Source: Anaerolineaceae bacterium UBA5311
GTDB taxonomy: Bacteria; Chloroflexota; Anaerolineae; Anaerolineales; Anaerolineaceae
Direction: 5' to 3'
Assembly: GCA_002411175.1 (NCBI GenBank)
Contig: DHRN01000063.1
Coordinates: forward strand, 1-14,663
Length of the DNA stretch: 14,663 nt
Shown here in pieces: positions 1 through 6,238 of the stretch (the first letter of the stretch is position 1; each line of letters begins with the position of its first letter). The notes beneath the pieces were generated by a model. The model did no database searches and had not been told where the DNA came from. It worked only from the letters and a program-made list of their open reading frames with translations. Position numbers and translations under genes: made by a program.

Positions 1-100
1 GAGGGGGGAGCAACATCCTCGTCACACCAATGTCAAAACCCCCTCAATCTCCCCCTACGGCTACTCGCGGGACGGCGTGGCAGCCCGCCCCTACACCACA
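1..100. repeat. GC-rich intergenic segment, possibly a dispersed repeat
   Basis: No gene is visible here. The segment is C/G-rich and reads like a dispersed intergenic repeat: the heptamer CCCCTAC occurs twice in direct orientation (52-58 and 88-94), and the arms GCGGG (67-71) and CCCGC (84-88) are inverted around a short GC-rich loop. It ends in an A-tract at about 99-106. Similar GC-rich CCCCTAC-containing intergenic stretches are, to my knowledge, common in Chloroflexota genomes, but membership of a repeat family cannot be shown from one copy. Confidence 0.35.
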
Positions 101-116
101 AAAAAACTTATGTTCC

Positions 117-134
117 CATATTGAGAATTGCTGA
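117..134 (+). repeat. Left copy of an 18-bp sequence repeated inverted at the right end
   Basis: CATATTGAGAATTGCTGA on the plus strand matches the minus strand at 14583-14600 in 17 of 18 positions. Both copies are intergenic, one near each end of the window. The function is unknown; it could be part of a dispersed repeat. Confidence 0.45.
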
Positions 135-171
135 ATAATTCCAGACCAGGTAACAGATTTGCCGGACTCTA

Positions 172-180
172 TGCTATAAT
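172..180 (+). promoter_or_regulatory. Extended -10 promoter of the DUF4332 gene
   Basis: TGCTATAAT is an extended -10 box (TG at 172-173, TATAAT at 175-180). No good -35 lies 16-18 bases upstream, as expected when an extended -10 carries the promoter. Transcription would start near 187 and give a leader of about 27 bases before the ATG at 214, with AAGGAG at 202-207 as ribosome binding site. The same TGCTATAAT element precedes sufC. Confidence 0.6.
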
Positions 181-213
181 TTTTTAACATTCACCACTAA
201 TAAGGAGACGACA

Positions 214-618
214 ATGGCAAAGATTATCGATATCGAAGGAATTGGTCCGGTATATGCAGAAAAATTTCAGTCGATCGGCATTCGGTCGGTCGCCCAGCTG
301 CTTAAAGCTGGCGCACAACCTAAAGGCAGGCAAGAATTAGCTGATAAAACTGGTATCAGCAAAGATTTAATCCTCGAATGGGTCAATCACGCTGATCTCT
401 ATCGCATCAAAGGTGTTGCAGAAGAGTATTCAGACCTGCTCGAAGAAGCTGGTGTCGACACCGTGGTCGAACTGGCTACCAGGAATCCTGAAAACCTTTA
501 CAAAAAAATTATCGAAACAAACCAGGAGAAGAAGATTGTCCGCCGTCCACCATCCCAAAAAATGGTGGAAGACTGGATTACCCAGGCAAAAGATATGCCC
601 CGGGCTGTCTTCTACTAA
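214..618 (+). CDS. DUF4332 helix-hairpin-helix protein
   Basis: This 134-residue cytoplasmic protein resembles the DUF4332 family, built from helix-hairpin-helix modules related to DNA-binding folds; the biochemical role of the family is not established. Two such modules can be read: residues 7-23 (IEGIGPVYAEKFQSIGI) and about 64-84 (RIKGVAEEYSDLLEEAGVDTV), each with the Gly-containing turn and a following helix. Between them a 'GISKDLILEWVNHADLYRI' stretch matches the usual linker helix. The C-terminal tail (about 100-134) is basic then mixed. There is no signal peptide or membrane segment. The start is supported by AAGGAG six bases upstream. The gene stands alone, with its own promoter and a strong terminator, so no partner can be inferred. 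Nonspecific nucleic-acid binding is a guess from the fold only. Confidence 0.85.
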   Translation: MAKIIDIEGIGPVYAEKFQSIGIRSVAQLLKAGAQPKGRQELADKTGISKDLILEWVNHADLYRIKGVAEEYSDLLEEAGVDTVVELATRNPENLYKKIIETNQEKKIVRRPPSQKMVEDWITQAKDMPRAVFY

Positions 619-636
619 ACTGATTCATACTTAACA

Positions 637-666
637 AACAAAACCCCGGATTTCCGGGGTTTTGTT
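637..666. terminator. Bidirectional intrinsic terminator
   Basis: A perfect 13-bp stem (637-649 with 654-666) closes on a 4-base loop. The CCCCGG/CCGGGG core is flanked by A-runs on the left and T-runs on the right, so a stem with a following U-rich tract forms on either strand. It lies between the DUF4332 stop (618) and the stop of the minus-strand gene (690), and can end both convergent transcripts. Confidence 0.85.
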
Positions 667-689
667 CTTAATTGAATGATAAATTCAGT

Positions 690-1601
690 CTATTTAGATC
701 CAAGCATGTTCAAAATGGTGTTGACCACCAACGCGCCAGATTGTTGACGGTCACGGCTCGTGCCAAAGGGACTTGAAGAGGCGAGCGCCTGCATGATCGC
801 TTGCAAATTGGACTGCCCGCTTTGCTTGGCAGAATAATACGCCAGACCCACCGAAAGAAGGTCCTTGACATCCAAACCGGAAGTCTGTTCCTGCGCAGTG
901 GCAGATTGTCCACCGAACAGGGAGGAAATCATGTCCCCGATTCCGCCGCCGGAGCTGGTTTGGGGTGTCTGTTGCTGACTGCTGAGCCCGCCCAAAAGTG
1001 AGCCGAGAAGGTCGTTGGTGGGTTTGGCTTCCGCCTGTTGAGGTGAACTTTGCTGTCCGGTTAATCCGCCTAAGAGTGACCCCAAAAGGTCGTTTGCTTG
1101 TGAGGGGGTCTGAGCTTGCGTTTGTTGTGAACCAAGGCTGCCAATCAGCGATCCGAGCAAATCGTTTCCCTGGTTTGGGGCTGGTGCTTCCTGTTCTTTT
1201 GGTTTGGAGAGGTTGCCTAAAAGACTGGACAAGAAATCAGTGCCACCTCTTTCAGTAGTTTCCCCGGTACCCATCATTGCATTGATCAAGGTTCCTGCTG
1301 TGCTGGTGTTTAGGTCTTTTCCGACGAACTCACGCGAAGCCTGTTGCAGCCCATCCGCATAGAGTTGGGCTGATCCGCTTGTGCTCTGTTCTCGCAGGGT
1401 TTTGCTGGCATACGCCAGTTGATCAGCAGCAGGCTGGTCTTTGACACTTTCGACTGCTTTGGTGATCAGGTTGAAAGTGTTGACCATATTGCTGCCGTGG
1501 TTGTGGTTAACTTCGTCAACATCATTAAGTTCCTGGCGGTTAGCCGCCAGGACTTTTGTCACTTCTCCAAAAATATTGCTGAGGTTTATTTCCTGGGTCA
1601 T
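690..1601 (-). CDS. DAK2/DhaL-like protein with degenerate metal site and internal repeats
   Basis: The N-terminal half resembles the DAK2/DhaL fold, the ADP-binding domain of dihydroxyacetone kinases: 'HGSNM' at residues 35-39 matches the conserved HGxNM loop, and 'TSGSAQLYADGL' (74-85) matches the SGxLY region. The Asp residues that bind Mg in DhaL (consensus GDGDHG) appear here as V31-N32-H33-N34-H35-G36, so normal phosphotransfer is doubtful. Residues 121-232 hold five copies of an NDLLGSLLGGL-like motif (starting at 121, 146, 170, 196 and 222) spaced 24-26 residues and joined by Gln/Pro/Ser-rich linkers. The C-terminal 60 residues are helical with small side chains. No signal peptide is seen. 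AGGAA at 1609-1613 sets the start. The gene lies 13 bases after the LysM gene and is probably cotranscribed with it. The DAK2 assignment is moderately sure; the function is unknown. Confidence 0.75.
   Translation of the reverse strand: MTQEINLSNIFGEVTKVLAANRQELNDVDEVNHNHGSNMVNTFNLITKAVESVKDQPAADQLAYASKTLREQSTSGSAQLYADGLQQASREFVGKDLNTSTAGTLINAMMGTGETTERGGTDFLSSLLGNLSKPKEQEAPAPNQGNDLLGSLIGSLGSQQTQAQTPSQANDLLGSLLGGLTGQQSSPQQAEAKPTNDLLGSLLGGLSSQQQTPQTSSGGGIGDMISSLFGGQSATAQEQTSGLDVKDLLSVGLAYYSAKQSGQSNLQAIMQALASSSPFGTSRDRQQSGALVVNTILNMLGSK
906..1241 (-). repeat. Coding repeat array, five Leu/Gly-rich motifs
   Basis: This DNA encodes residues 121-232 of the DAK2-like protein. Core motifs are TDFLSSLLGNL, NDLLGSLIGSL, NDLLGSLLGGL (twice) and GDMISSLFGGQ, with a period of 24-26 residues. 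The two identical copies (170-180 and 196-206) suggest recent duplication. The linkers are low complexity, rich in Gln, Ser, Pro and Thr. Confidence 0.8.
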
Positions 1602-1614
1602 GAAGCGTTCCTGT

Positions 1615-2181
1615 TTACTTCAAGTCGTCGGGTAACGCAGGGATGCGCAGAACCTGACCGGGTTTGATCACGTTCATATTGTCACCAATAACATCTTTGT
1701 TATGTTCGTAGATCAGGGTGTAATAAGCAGGGGTCGCTTTGCCATAAAACCGAAGGGCGATATGACTGAGGGTGTCGTCAGCTGTGACGGTGTAATTATC
1801 GATATATTGGGCAGCTTTTTCAGCCATCTGTTTTTCAGCCAGCTCAAGTTTTGAGGCGGTTTCACGGCTCGCAGCCAATTTCTCCGCTTTTTCCTTTGCC
1901 GCGTCTTTTGCTTCTTCCAGTTTTTCGCGGGCTTCGCGTTTTGCTTCTTCCATCCTGGTCTGGGTTTCGCTTGCTATTTTTTTAGCTTCATATTCTGCCT
2001 TGGTGGCTTCGGTTTCAGCTTTTTTCCTGGCAGCGTCAGCAACGCGCTTGGCGTTTTCAGCGGCTACTTCGGCTTGTTTCTTTGCTTCTTCAGCAGCCTC
2101 TTTGGCGGCTTGTTCCGCCTCTTCTTTTGTGTCTTTTTTGCCAAACAAATTCCCGAATAATCCTTTTTTCTCGTTTGCCAT
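1615..2181 (-). CDS. Coiled-coil protein with C-terminal LysM domain (Kbp/YgaU-like)
   Basis: This 188-residue protein starts with a short amphipathic stretch, GLFGNLFGKK (7-16), followed by a long Lys/Glu/Ala-rich helix (about 17-125) that should form a coiled coil. A LysM domain spans about 129-181 (YTVTADDTLSHIALRFYG through IKPGQVLRIPALP). The LysM sequence is closer to cytoplasmic Kbp/YgaU-type domains than to those of cell-wall hydrolases, and there is no signal peptide, lipobox or membrane helix, so a cytoplasmic or membrane-surface location is likely. The BON domain of Kbp is absent. The start is fixed by AAAGGAG at 2189-2195. It is the first gene of a two-gene minus-strand unit, 13 bases before the DAK2-like gene. 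Function is unknown; a structural or scaffolding role is an inference from the coiled coil. Confidence 0.8.
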   Translation of the reverse strand: MANEKKGLFGNLFGKKDTKEEAEQAAKEAAEEAKKQAEVAAENAKRVADAARKKAETEATKAEYEAKKIASETQTRMEEAKREAREKLEEAKDAAKEKAEKLAASRETASKLELAEKQMAEKAAQYIDNYTVTADDTLSHIALRFYGKATPAYYTLIYEHNKDVIGDNMNVIKPGQVLRIPALPDDLK

Positions 2182-2231
2182 TGTAAATCTCCTTTTATAT
2201 AGTTGTATTTATTAGTTAATTGACACGTAAA

Positions 2232-2261
2232 TGGGATGCTTGATCCCACTTCAAGATTATA
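2232..2261 (-). promoter_or_regulatory. Putative promoter of the LysM/DAK2-like unit with a hairpin at the start point
   Basis: On the minus strand TATAAT lies at 2256-2261, with only a weak -35 upstream. Transcription would start near 2249. Exactly there an inverted repeat TGGGAT (2232-2237 on plus) and ATCCCA (2243-2248) surrounds a 5-base loop. It would form a hairpin at the very 5' end of the mRNA, or be an operator covering the start site. The leader would be about 68 bases. Confidence 0.5.
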
Positions 2262-2334
2262 CAATGGAAAAGACCGAAATTTACCCGTGTTTAACCTGAT
2301 TTTCAATGTTAATAAATAAGAAAATTATAAATAA

Positions 2335-2365
2335 TATTGACTTCAATACCCGCATCTGCTATAAT
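2335..2365 (+). promoter_or_regulatory. suf operon promoter with palindrome over the -35
   Basis: TTGACT (2337-2342), a 17-base spacer and TATAAT (2360-2365) preceded by TG (2357-2358) form a near-consensus sigma-70-type promoter with an extended -10. Transcription should start near 2372, giving a leader of about 39 bases. The -35 lies inside a perfect palindrome TATTGA-CT-TCAATA (2335-2348), a candidate operator. Confidence 0.8.
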
Positions 2366-2410
2366 CTTGCCTGCGTATAACGAGAAAAATTCCCTAAAGC
2401 AAAGGATCGT

Positions 2411-3193
2411 ATGTCAAGGTTAGAAATCAAGAATTTGCACGTCAATGTTGCCGGAAAAGAGATTATCAAAGGTCTGGACCTTACAATCAACCAGGGCGAA
2501 ATACACGCCCTGATGGGACCCAACGGCACAGGCAAATCGAGCCTGTCAAATGCAATCATGGGGCATCCAAACTACGAAGTGACCGAAGGGCAAGTTTTGC
2601 TCGATGGCGAAGATATTCTTGAGCTTTCGGTGTCCGAACGCTCCCACAGAGGCATCTTCCTTGCCTTCCAATACCCGGTTGCCATCCCGGGGGTAACGCT
2701 GGCAAACTTTTTGCGTGTAGCCATTAACTCAAAAATGAAAGCGCTCGACTCTGAATCCAAAGGGATTTCGTTGTTGAATTTCCGTAAAAAAATGAAATCC
2801 AAGATGGACATGCTTCAGATGGATTACAGTTTTGGCGGTCGCTATTTGAACGAAGGGTTTTCCGGCGGCGAGAAGAAACGTGCCGAGATTCTGCAGCTTG
2901 CCATGCTGGAACCAAAATTTGCCATCCTCGATGAAACCGATTCGGGGCTAGATATCGACGCTATCCGCATCGTGGCTGAAGGCGTAAATTCACTTGCCGG
3001 AGATGACCTGGGTGTGTTGGTCATCACTCATTACCAACGTATGTTAAATTATATAAAACCACAGTTTGTACACATCCTGTTTGACGGCAGGATCGTCGAA
3101 ACAGGTGGTCCGGAGCTTGCACTTAAGCTTGAGGAACATGGATACGATTGGATACGCGACGAATTTGAGCCCGAAGAAACACCGGTAGGATAG
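2411..3193 (+). CDS. sufC: Fe-S cluster assembly ATPase SufC
   Basis: SufC is the ABC-type ATPase of the cytoplasmic SufBCD complex; ATP-driven dimerization of SufC reshapes SufB-SufD during cluster assembly. The 260 residues match the family length. Visible motifs are Walker A GPNGTGKS (36-43), Q-loop Gln87 in FQYP, signature FSGGEKKR (150-157), Walker B AILDE with D174 and E175 followed by TDSGLD, and the H-loop His207 in ITHYQR. 'LDETDSGLD' and 'SGGEKKR' are hallmarks of SufC rather than of transporter ATPases, and no permease is linked. The start ATG has AAAGGA (2401-2406) four bases upstream. It is the first gene of the suf operon, behind a near-consensus promoter, and sufB begins 8 bases after its stop. 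Confidence 0.97.
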   Translation: MSRLEIKNLHVNVAGKEIIKGLDLTINQGEIHALMGPNGTGKSSLSNAIMGHPNYEVTEGQVLLDGEDILELSVSERSHRGIFLAFQYPVAIPGVTLANFLRVAINSKMKALDSESKGISLLNFRKKMKSKMDMLQMDYSFGGRYLNEGFSGGEKKRAEILQLAMLEPKFAILDETDSGLDIDAIRIVAEGVNSLAGDDLGVLVITHYQRMLNYIKPQFVHILFDGRIVETGGPELALKLEEHGYDWIRDEFEPEETPVG

Positions 3194-3201
3194 ATAAATT
3201 C

Positions 3202-4617
3202 ATGCAAGAAAAAATCGAAAAAGAATTTTTGTCCACACTCGGCGGCGCCTCTGAATATGACTTTAGTGATCCTGATCGCTCCAGCTTTAAAACCCGCAAA
3301 GGTTTGGATGAAGAAGTTGTTCGCCAGATCTCAGCTTTCAAAGAGGAACCGCAGTGGATGCTGGACTTTCGCCTGAAAGCCTATCGTCACTTCATCGCGC
3401 GACCGATGCCAGACTGGGGACCCGATCTGAGAGGGTTGGACCTGGAGGAGATCTATTTTTATGTTCGCCCGGAGGATATTGACCAACGCTCCTGGGAGGA
3501 TGTGCCGGAAACGATCAAAAACACCTTCGACCGGCTCGGTTTGCCCGAAGCCGAGCAAAGATACCTGGCTGGTGTTGGCGCTCAGTATGACTCCGAAATG
3601 GTTTATCACAATATCCAGGAGCATCTCGAAAAACAGGGTGTGGTCTTTCTGAGCATTGAGAACGGTCTGAAAGAATATCCGGATATATTTCGGGAATATT
3701 TTTCGACAGTGGTTCCAATTCAGGATAATAAATTCGCAGCACTGAACAGCGCCGTGTGGTCTGGTGGATCTTTTGTCTATGTGCCCAAGGGCGTCAAAGT
3801 CGATTTGCCCTTACAGGCATATTTTCGCTTGAATAACCCCACTATTGGACAATTTGAACGCACCCTGATCATCGCAGAGGAGGGCTCTCAGGTCCATTAC
3901 GTTGAAGGATGTACTGCTCCGACCTACTCCACCTCGTCATATCACAGCGGTGTCATTGAGATTGTGGTCAAAAGAGATGCCCGTGTCCGCTACACGACCA
4001 TTCAAAACTGGTCCAACAATGTTTACAACCTGGTGACGCAGCGAGCCTCGGTTTTTGAAAATGGCACAATGGAATGGGTGGATGCCAACCTTGGCTCCAA
4101 AGTAACCATGAAGTACCCTTCCTGCAATCTGCGCGGTGAAGGCGCTCACGGAGAGATGCTTTCGGTCGCTTTTGCGGGTCCGAATCAGGTCCAGGATGCC
4201 GGTTCGAAGATGATCCACTTCGCGTCCAATACCAGCAGTAAAATCACATCAAAATCGATCTCACGAGGAAACGGGCAAGCCTCTTACCGTGGCTTGGTCA
4301 AGGTTGCCAGGGGATTGAAAGATGTCAGGTCGAGTGTGGTTTGTGATGCGCTCTTACTTGACCCGGAATCGCGGACTGACACCTGGCCAACCATCGACAG
4401 CGGCTCGTATGATGTAAGCATCGGTCACGAAGCCTCGGTGAGCAAGGTGGGGGAAGACCAGTTGTTCTACCTTACCAGCCGGGGGTTGAGCGAAAAAGAA
4501 GCGACAACCATGATCGTATCCGGTTTCATTGAACCCCTTGTCAAAGAACTGCCAATGGAATATGCCGTGGAAATGAACAAGCTCATTCAACTCCAGATGA
4601 TAGGGTCGGTGGGATGA
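3202..4617 (+). CDS. sufB: Fe-S cluster scaffold protein SufB
   Basis: SufB is the scaffold subunit on which the nascent cluster is built in the SufBC2D complex. The 471 residues compare well with E. coli SufB (495), the N-terminus being shorter. The beta-helix core and family motifs are clear: GCTAPTYSTSSYHSGVIE around C237, RGEGAHGEM (311-319), SSVVCDALLLDPESRTDTWP with C381, and SIGHEASVSKVGEDQLFYL with E410. C381 and E410 have the same 29-residue spacing as C405 and E434 of the E. coli protein, which are implicated in sulfur transfer and cluster assembly, so the scaffold should be active. The ribosome binding site is weak (AGGA at 3187-3190, inside the end of sufC), suggesting coupled translation. 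Its stop overlaps the start of sufD in ATGA. Confidence 0.97.
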   Translation: MQEKIEKEFLSTLGGASEYDFSDPDRSSFKTRKGLDEEVVRQISAFKEEPQWMLDFRLKAYRHFIARPMPDWGPDLRGLDLEEIYFYVRPEDIDQRSWEDVPETIKNTFDRLGLPEAEQRYLAGVGAQYDSEMVYHNIQEHLEKQGVVFLSIENGLKEYPDIFREYFSTVVPIQDNKFAALNSAVWSGGSFVYVPKGVKVDLPLQAYFRLNNPTIGQFERTLIIAEEGSQVHYVEGCTAPTYSTSSYHSGVIEIVVKRDARVRYTTIQNWSNNVYNLVTQRASVFENGTMEWVDANLGSKVTMKYPSCNLRGEGAHGEMLSVAFAGPNQVQDAGSKMIHFASNTSSKITSKSISRGNGQASYRGLVKVARGLKDVRSSVVCDALLLDPESRTDTWPTIDSGSYDVSIGHEASVSKVGEDQLFYLTSRGLSEKEATTMIVSGFIEPLVKELPMEYAVEMNKLIQLQMIGSVG

Positions 4618-5894
4618 TGACAACAATTACCGAAAGCAGTCCTTACCAGATATTTTCCATAACCGACCAGCCTGATTCATGGAACGAGGTCTACAAAAAC
4701 CGCTTATCGACTTTGCCCAAATCTTTACAAACCAAAAGAAAGGCTGCCTGGGATGCCGCAGCGCTGCTTGAGTTTCCTGATCGGAAAGACGAAAGCTGGC
4801 GCTGGATGAATTATAAAGACCTCCCGATATCCCAACTTGAGGTTGTAGAAAATGGGCAAAGCTTCCTCAGTAAAGTTACCATCACCATGGAAGATGGCAG
4901 CGCTGAGCTGCCAGAAGGTGTAATTGTCAGCTCAATCAAGGAGCTGCTTCCAAAAAATCCGGAACTGGTTGAGCGCTGTTTCAGCCAATCCAAAGCAGCC
5001 CCAAAGGGGAAATTTGCCGCATTAGCGACCGCATTGGCAGACGACGGACTTATTATCTATCTCCCAAAAAGCATGCGATTGGATGGGCAAATAAAGGTCG
5101 AAATAGACTTGCCCCTCGAAAATAGCCTGCTTTGGACCCATTCCATCATCCTCATTGAAGAGGATGCGCAAGCATTTGTAGATGTGGATTGGATGAGCTC
5201 AAATAATCGGGTTGACGGAATGCATATTGGCGTTATGGAAGTTTTCGTCGCGGATCGCGCCCACCTGCAGCTTGACGAGGTTCAGCTTTTAGACCACAAA
5301 TCCTGGAATATAAACCACGCCACTGCCACGCTCGGGCGTGACGCAAATCTGGTCTGGAATACCGCAGTGGTTGGAGCGAAATCGAGTAAGAACTTCATCG
5401 AGACCGATCTCGTCGGAAAAGGGGCAAACGCACAGATCCACGGTTTAATGTTCCCAGAGCAGGAACAGGTGGTGAACCTCGATACCCGTCAAAATCATTG
5501 GGATGCTTCCACGAGCAGCGACCTGCTTTTCAAATCCGTGGCGGCAGATCAGGGGCGCTCAATTTGGCACGGCATGATTTATGTCGACCCAAAAGCCCAG
5601 CAGACGGACGCATACCAAAGCAATAAAAACCTGGTAATTGATGACAGTGCGGAGGTTAAGTCTGCTCCGGGTCTCGAGATTCATGCGGATGATGTCAAAT
5701 GTTCCCATGGAGCAACCGTCGGTAGTATCGACAAGGACGAGTTGTTTTACCTGGAAGCCCGCGGAATTCGATATGAAGATGCGCAAAAATTGATCGTTGA
5801 GGGTTTCCTTGGCGAGGTTGTGCAATCATTCAAGGACGAAAAGACACGAGAAGTTTTACGTAAAATTATTAATAAGAAGATGGAACGGTTCTAA
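4614..5894 (+). CDS. sufD: Fe-S cluster assembly protein SufD
   Basis: SufD is the SufB paralogue that pairs with it and with SufC in the assembly complex and is linked to iron entry. The 426 residues match the family. The N-terminal part (about 1-150) is the variable helical domain, with RKDESWRWMNY (57-67) as the recognisable conserved patch. The core beta-helix ends in VKCSHGATVGSIDKDELFYL, where C363 and H365 fit the conserved Cys-Ser-His-Gly of SufD; the His corresponds to H360 of E. coli SufD. 'EARGI...A..LIVEGF' (381-398) is the family C-terminal signature. The ATG at 4614 overlaps the sufB stop by four bases and has AGGG at 4602-4605. A second in-frame ATG at 4617 is a less well spaced alternative. 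A SufB duplicate is excluded by the CSHG motif. Confidence 0.94.
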   Translation: MMTTITESSPYQIFSITDQPDSWNEVYKNRLSTLPKSLQTKRKAAWDAAALLEFPDRKDESWRWMNYKDLPISQLEVVENGQSFLSKVTITMEDGSAELPEGVIVSSIKELLPKNPELVERCFSQSKAAPKGKFAALATALADDGLIIYLPKSMRLDGQIKVEIDLPLENSLLWTHSIILIEEDAQAFVDVDWMSSNNRVDGMHIGVMEVFVADRAHLQLDEVQLLDHKSWNINHATATLGRDANLVWNTAVVGAKSSKNFIETDLVGKGANAQIHGLMFPEQEQVVNLDTRQNHWDASTSSDLLFKSVAADQGRSIWHGMIYVDPKAQQTDAYQSNKNLVIDDSAEVKSAPGLEIHADDVKCSHGATVGSIDKDELFYLEARGIRYEDAQKLIVEGFLGEVVQSFKDEKTREVLRKIINKKMERF

Positions 5895-5917
5895 CCAGCA
5901 GAAGGGAAAAGATAAAA

Positions 5918-6238
5918 ATGAGAAATGTTAATTTCATGAAACCGCCCAAGGAAGAAATCACTTATAAAATTGGCGATCGGGTTGAAGCCCTGGTGGACCA
6001 TGAAGATAAAGACGCACAGCGCGTGCGCGATTGGTTGAGAGGGACGGTTGTTCAGTTTGACAACAAGTTGGTCGCGGTTCAGTTTAAATCAAAGGTATAC
6101 CTGACTGATGGGTGGATGGTGCCCGACCATATCCTTTGGTTCCCTCTTGATTCAGAGAACCTGCGACCTTACGAATCGAAACGCAAAAAAGTCAACCCTA
6201 TCGACGAAATCGACCTGGATAGTCTCAACTTGTTTTAG
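5918..6238 (+). CDS. Small unknown protein, last gene of the suf operon
   Basis: I do not recognise this 106-residue protein. Residues about 17-63 alternate short strands and turns (KIGDRVEALVDH, WLRGTVVQFDNK, LVAVQFKSKVYL), and 'DGWMVPDHILWFPLDSENLRPY' follows. This is the pattern of a small SH3-like or Tudor-like barrel with a conserved aromatic end, but that is only a pattern reading. No cysteines are present, so it does not itself hold a cluster through Cys. There is no signal peptide or membrane helix, and the tail is acidic. AAGGGA (5902-5907) lies ten bases before the ATG; Met7 is a possible alternative start. It begins 23 bases after sufD with no promoter or terminator between, so cotranscription with suf is likely, though a functional link is unproven. 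It overlaps the facing deacetylase gene by 14 bases. Confidence 0.75.
   Translation: MRNVNFMKPPKEEITYKIGDRVEALVDHEDKDAQRVRDWLRGTVVQFDNKLVAVQFKSKVYLTDGWMVPDHILWFPLDSENLRPYESKRKKVNPIDEIDLDSLNLF

Noticed and set aside
2220..2225. Plus-strand TTGACA in the divergent promoter region
   Set aside because: No -10-like sequence lies 16-18 bases downstream; the start at 2360-2365 has its own -35.
2335..2360. Canonical IscR or SufR operator upstream of sufC
   Set aside because: Only a TTGACT half-site-like sequence is present and no CAAC-N6-GTTG is seen, so I report only an unnamed palindrome.
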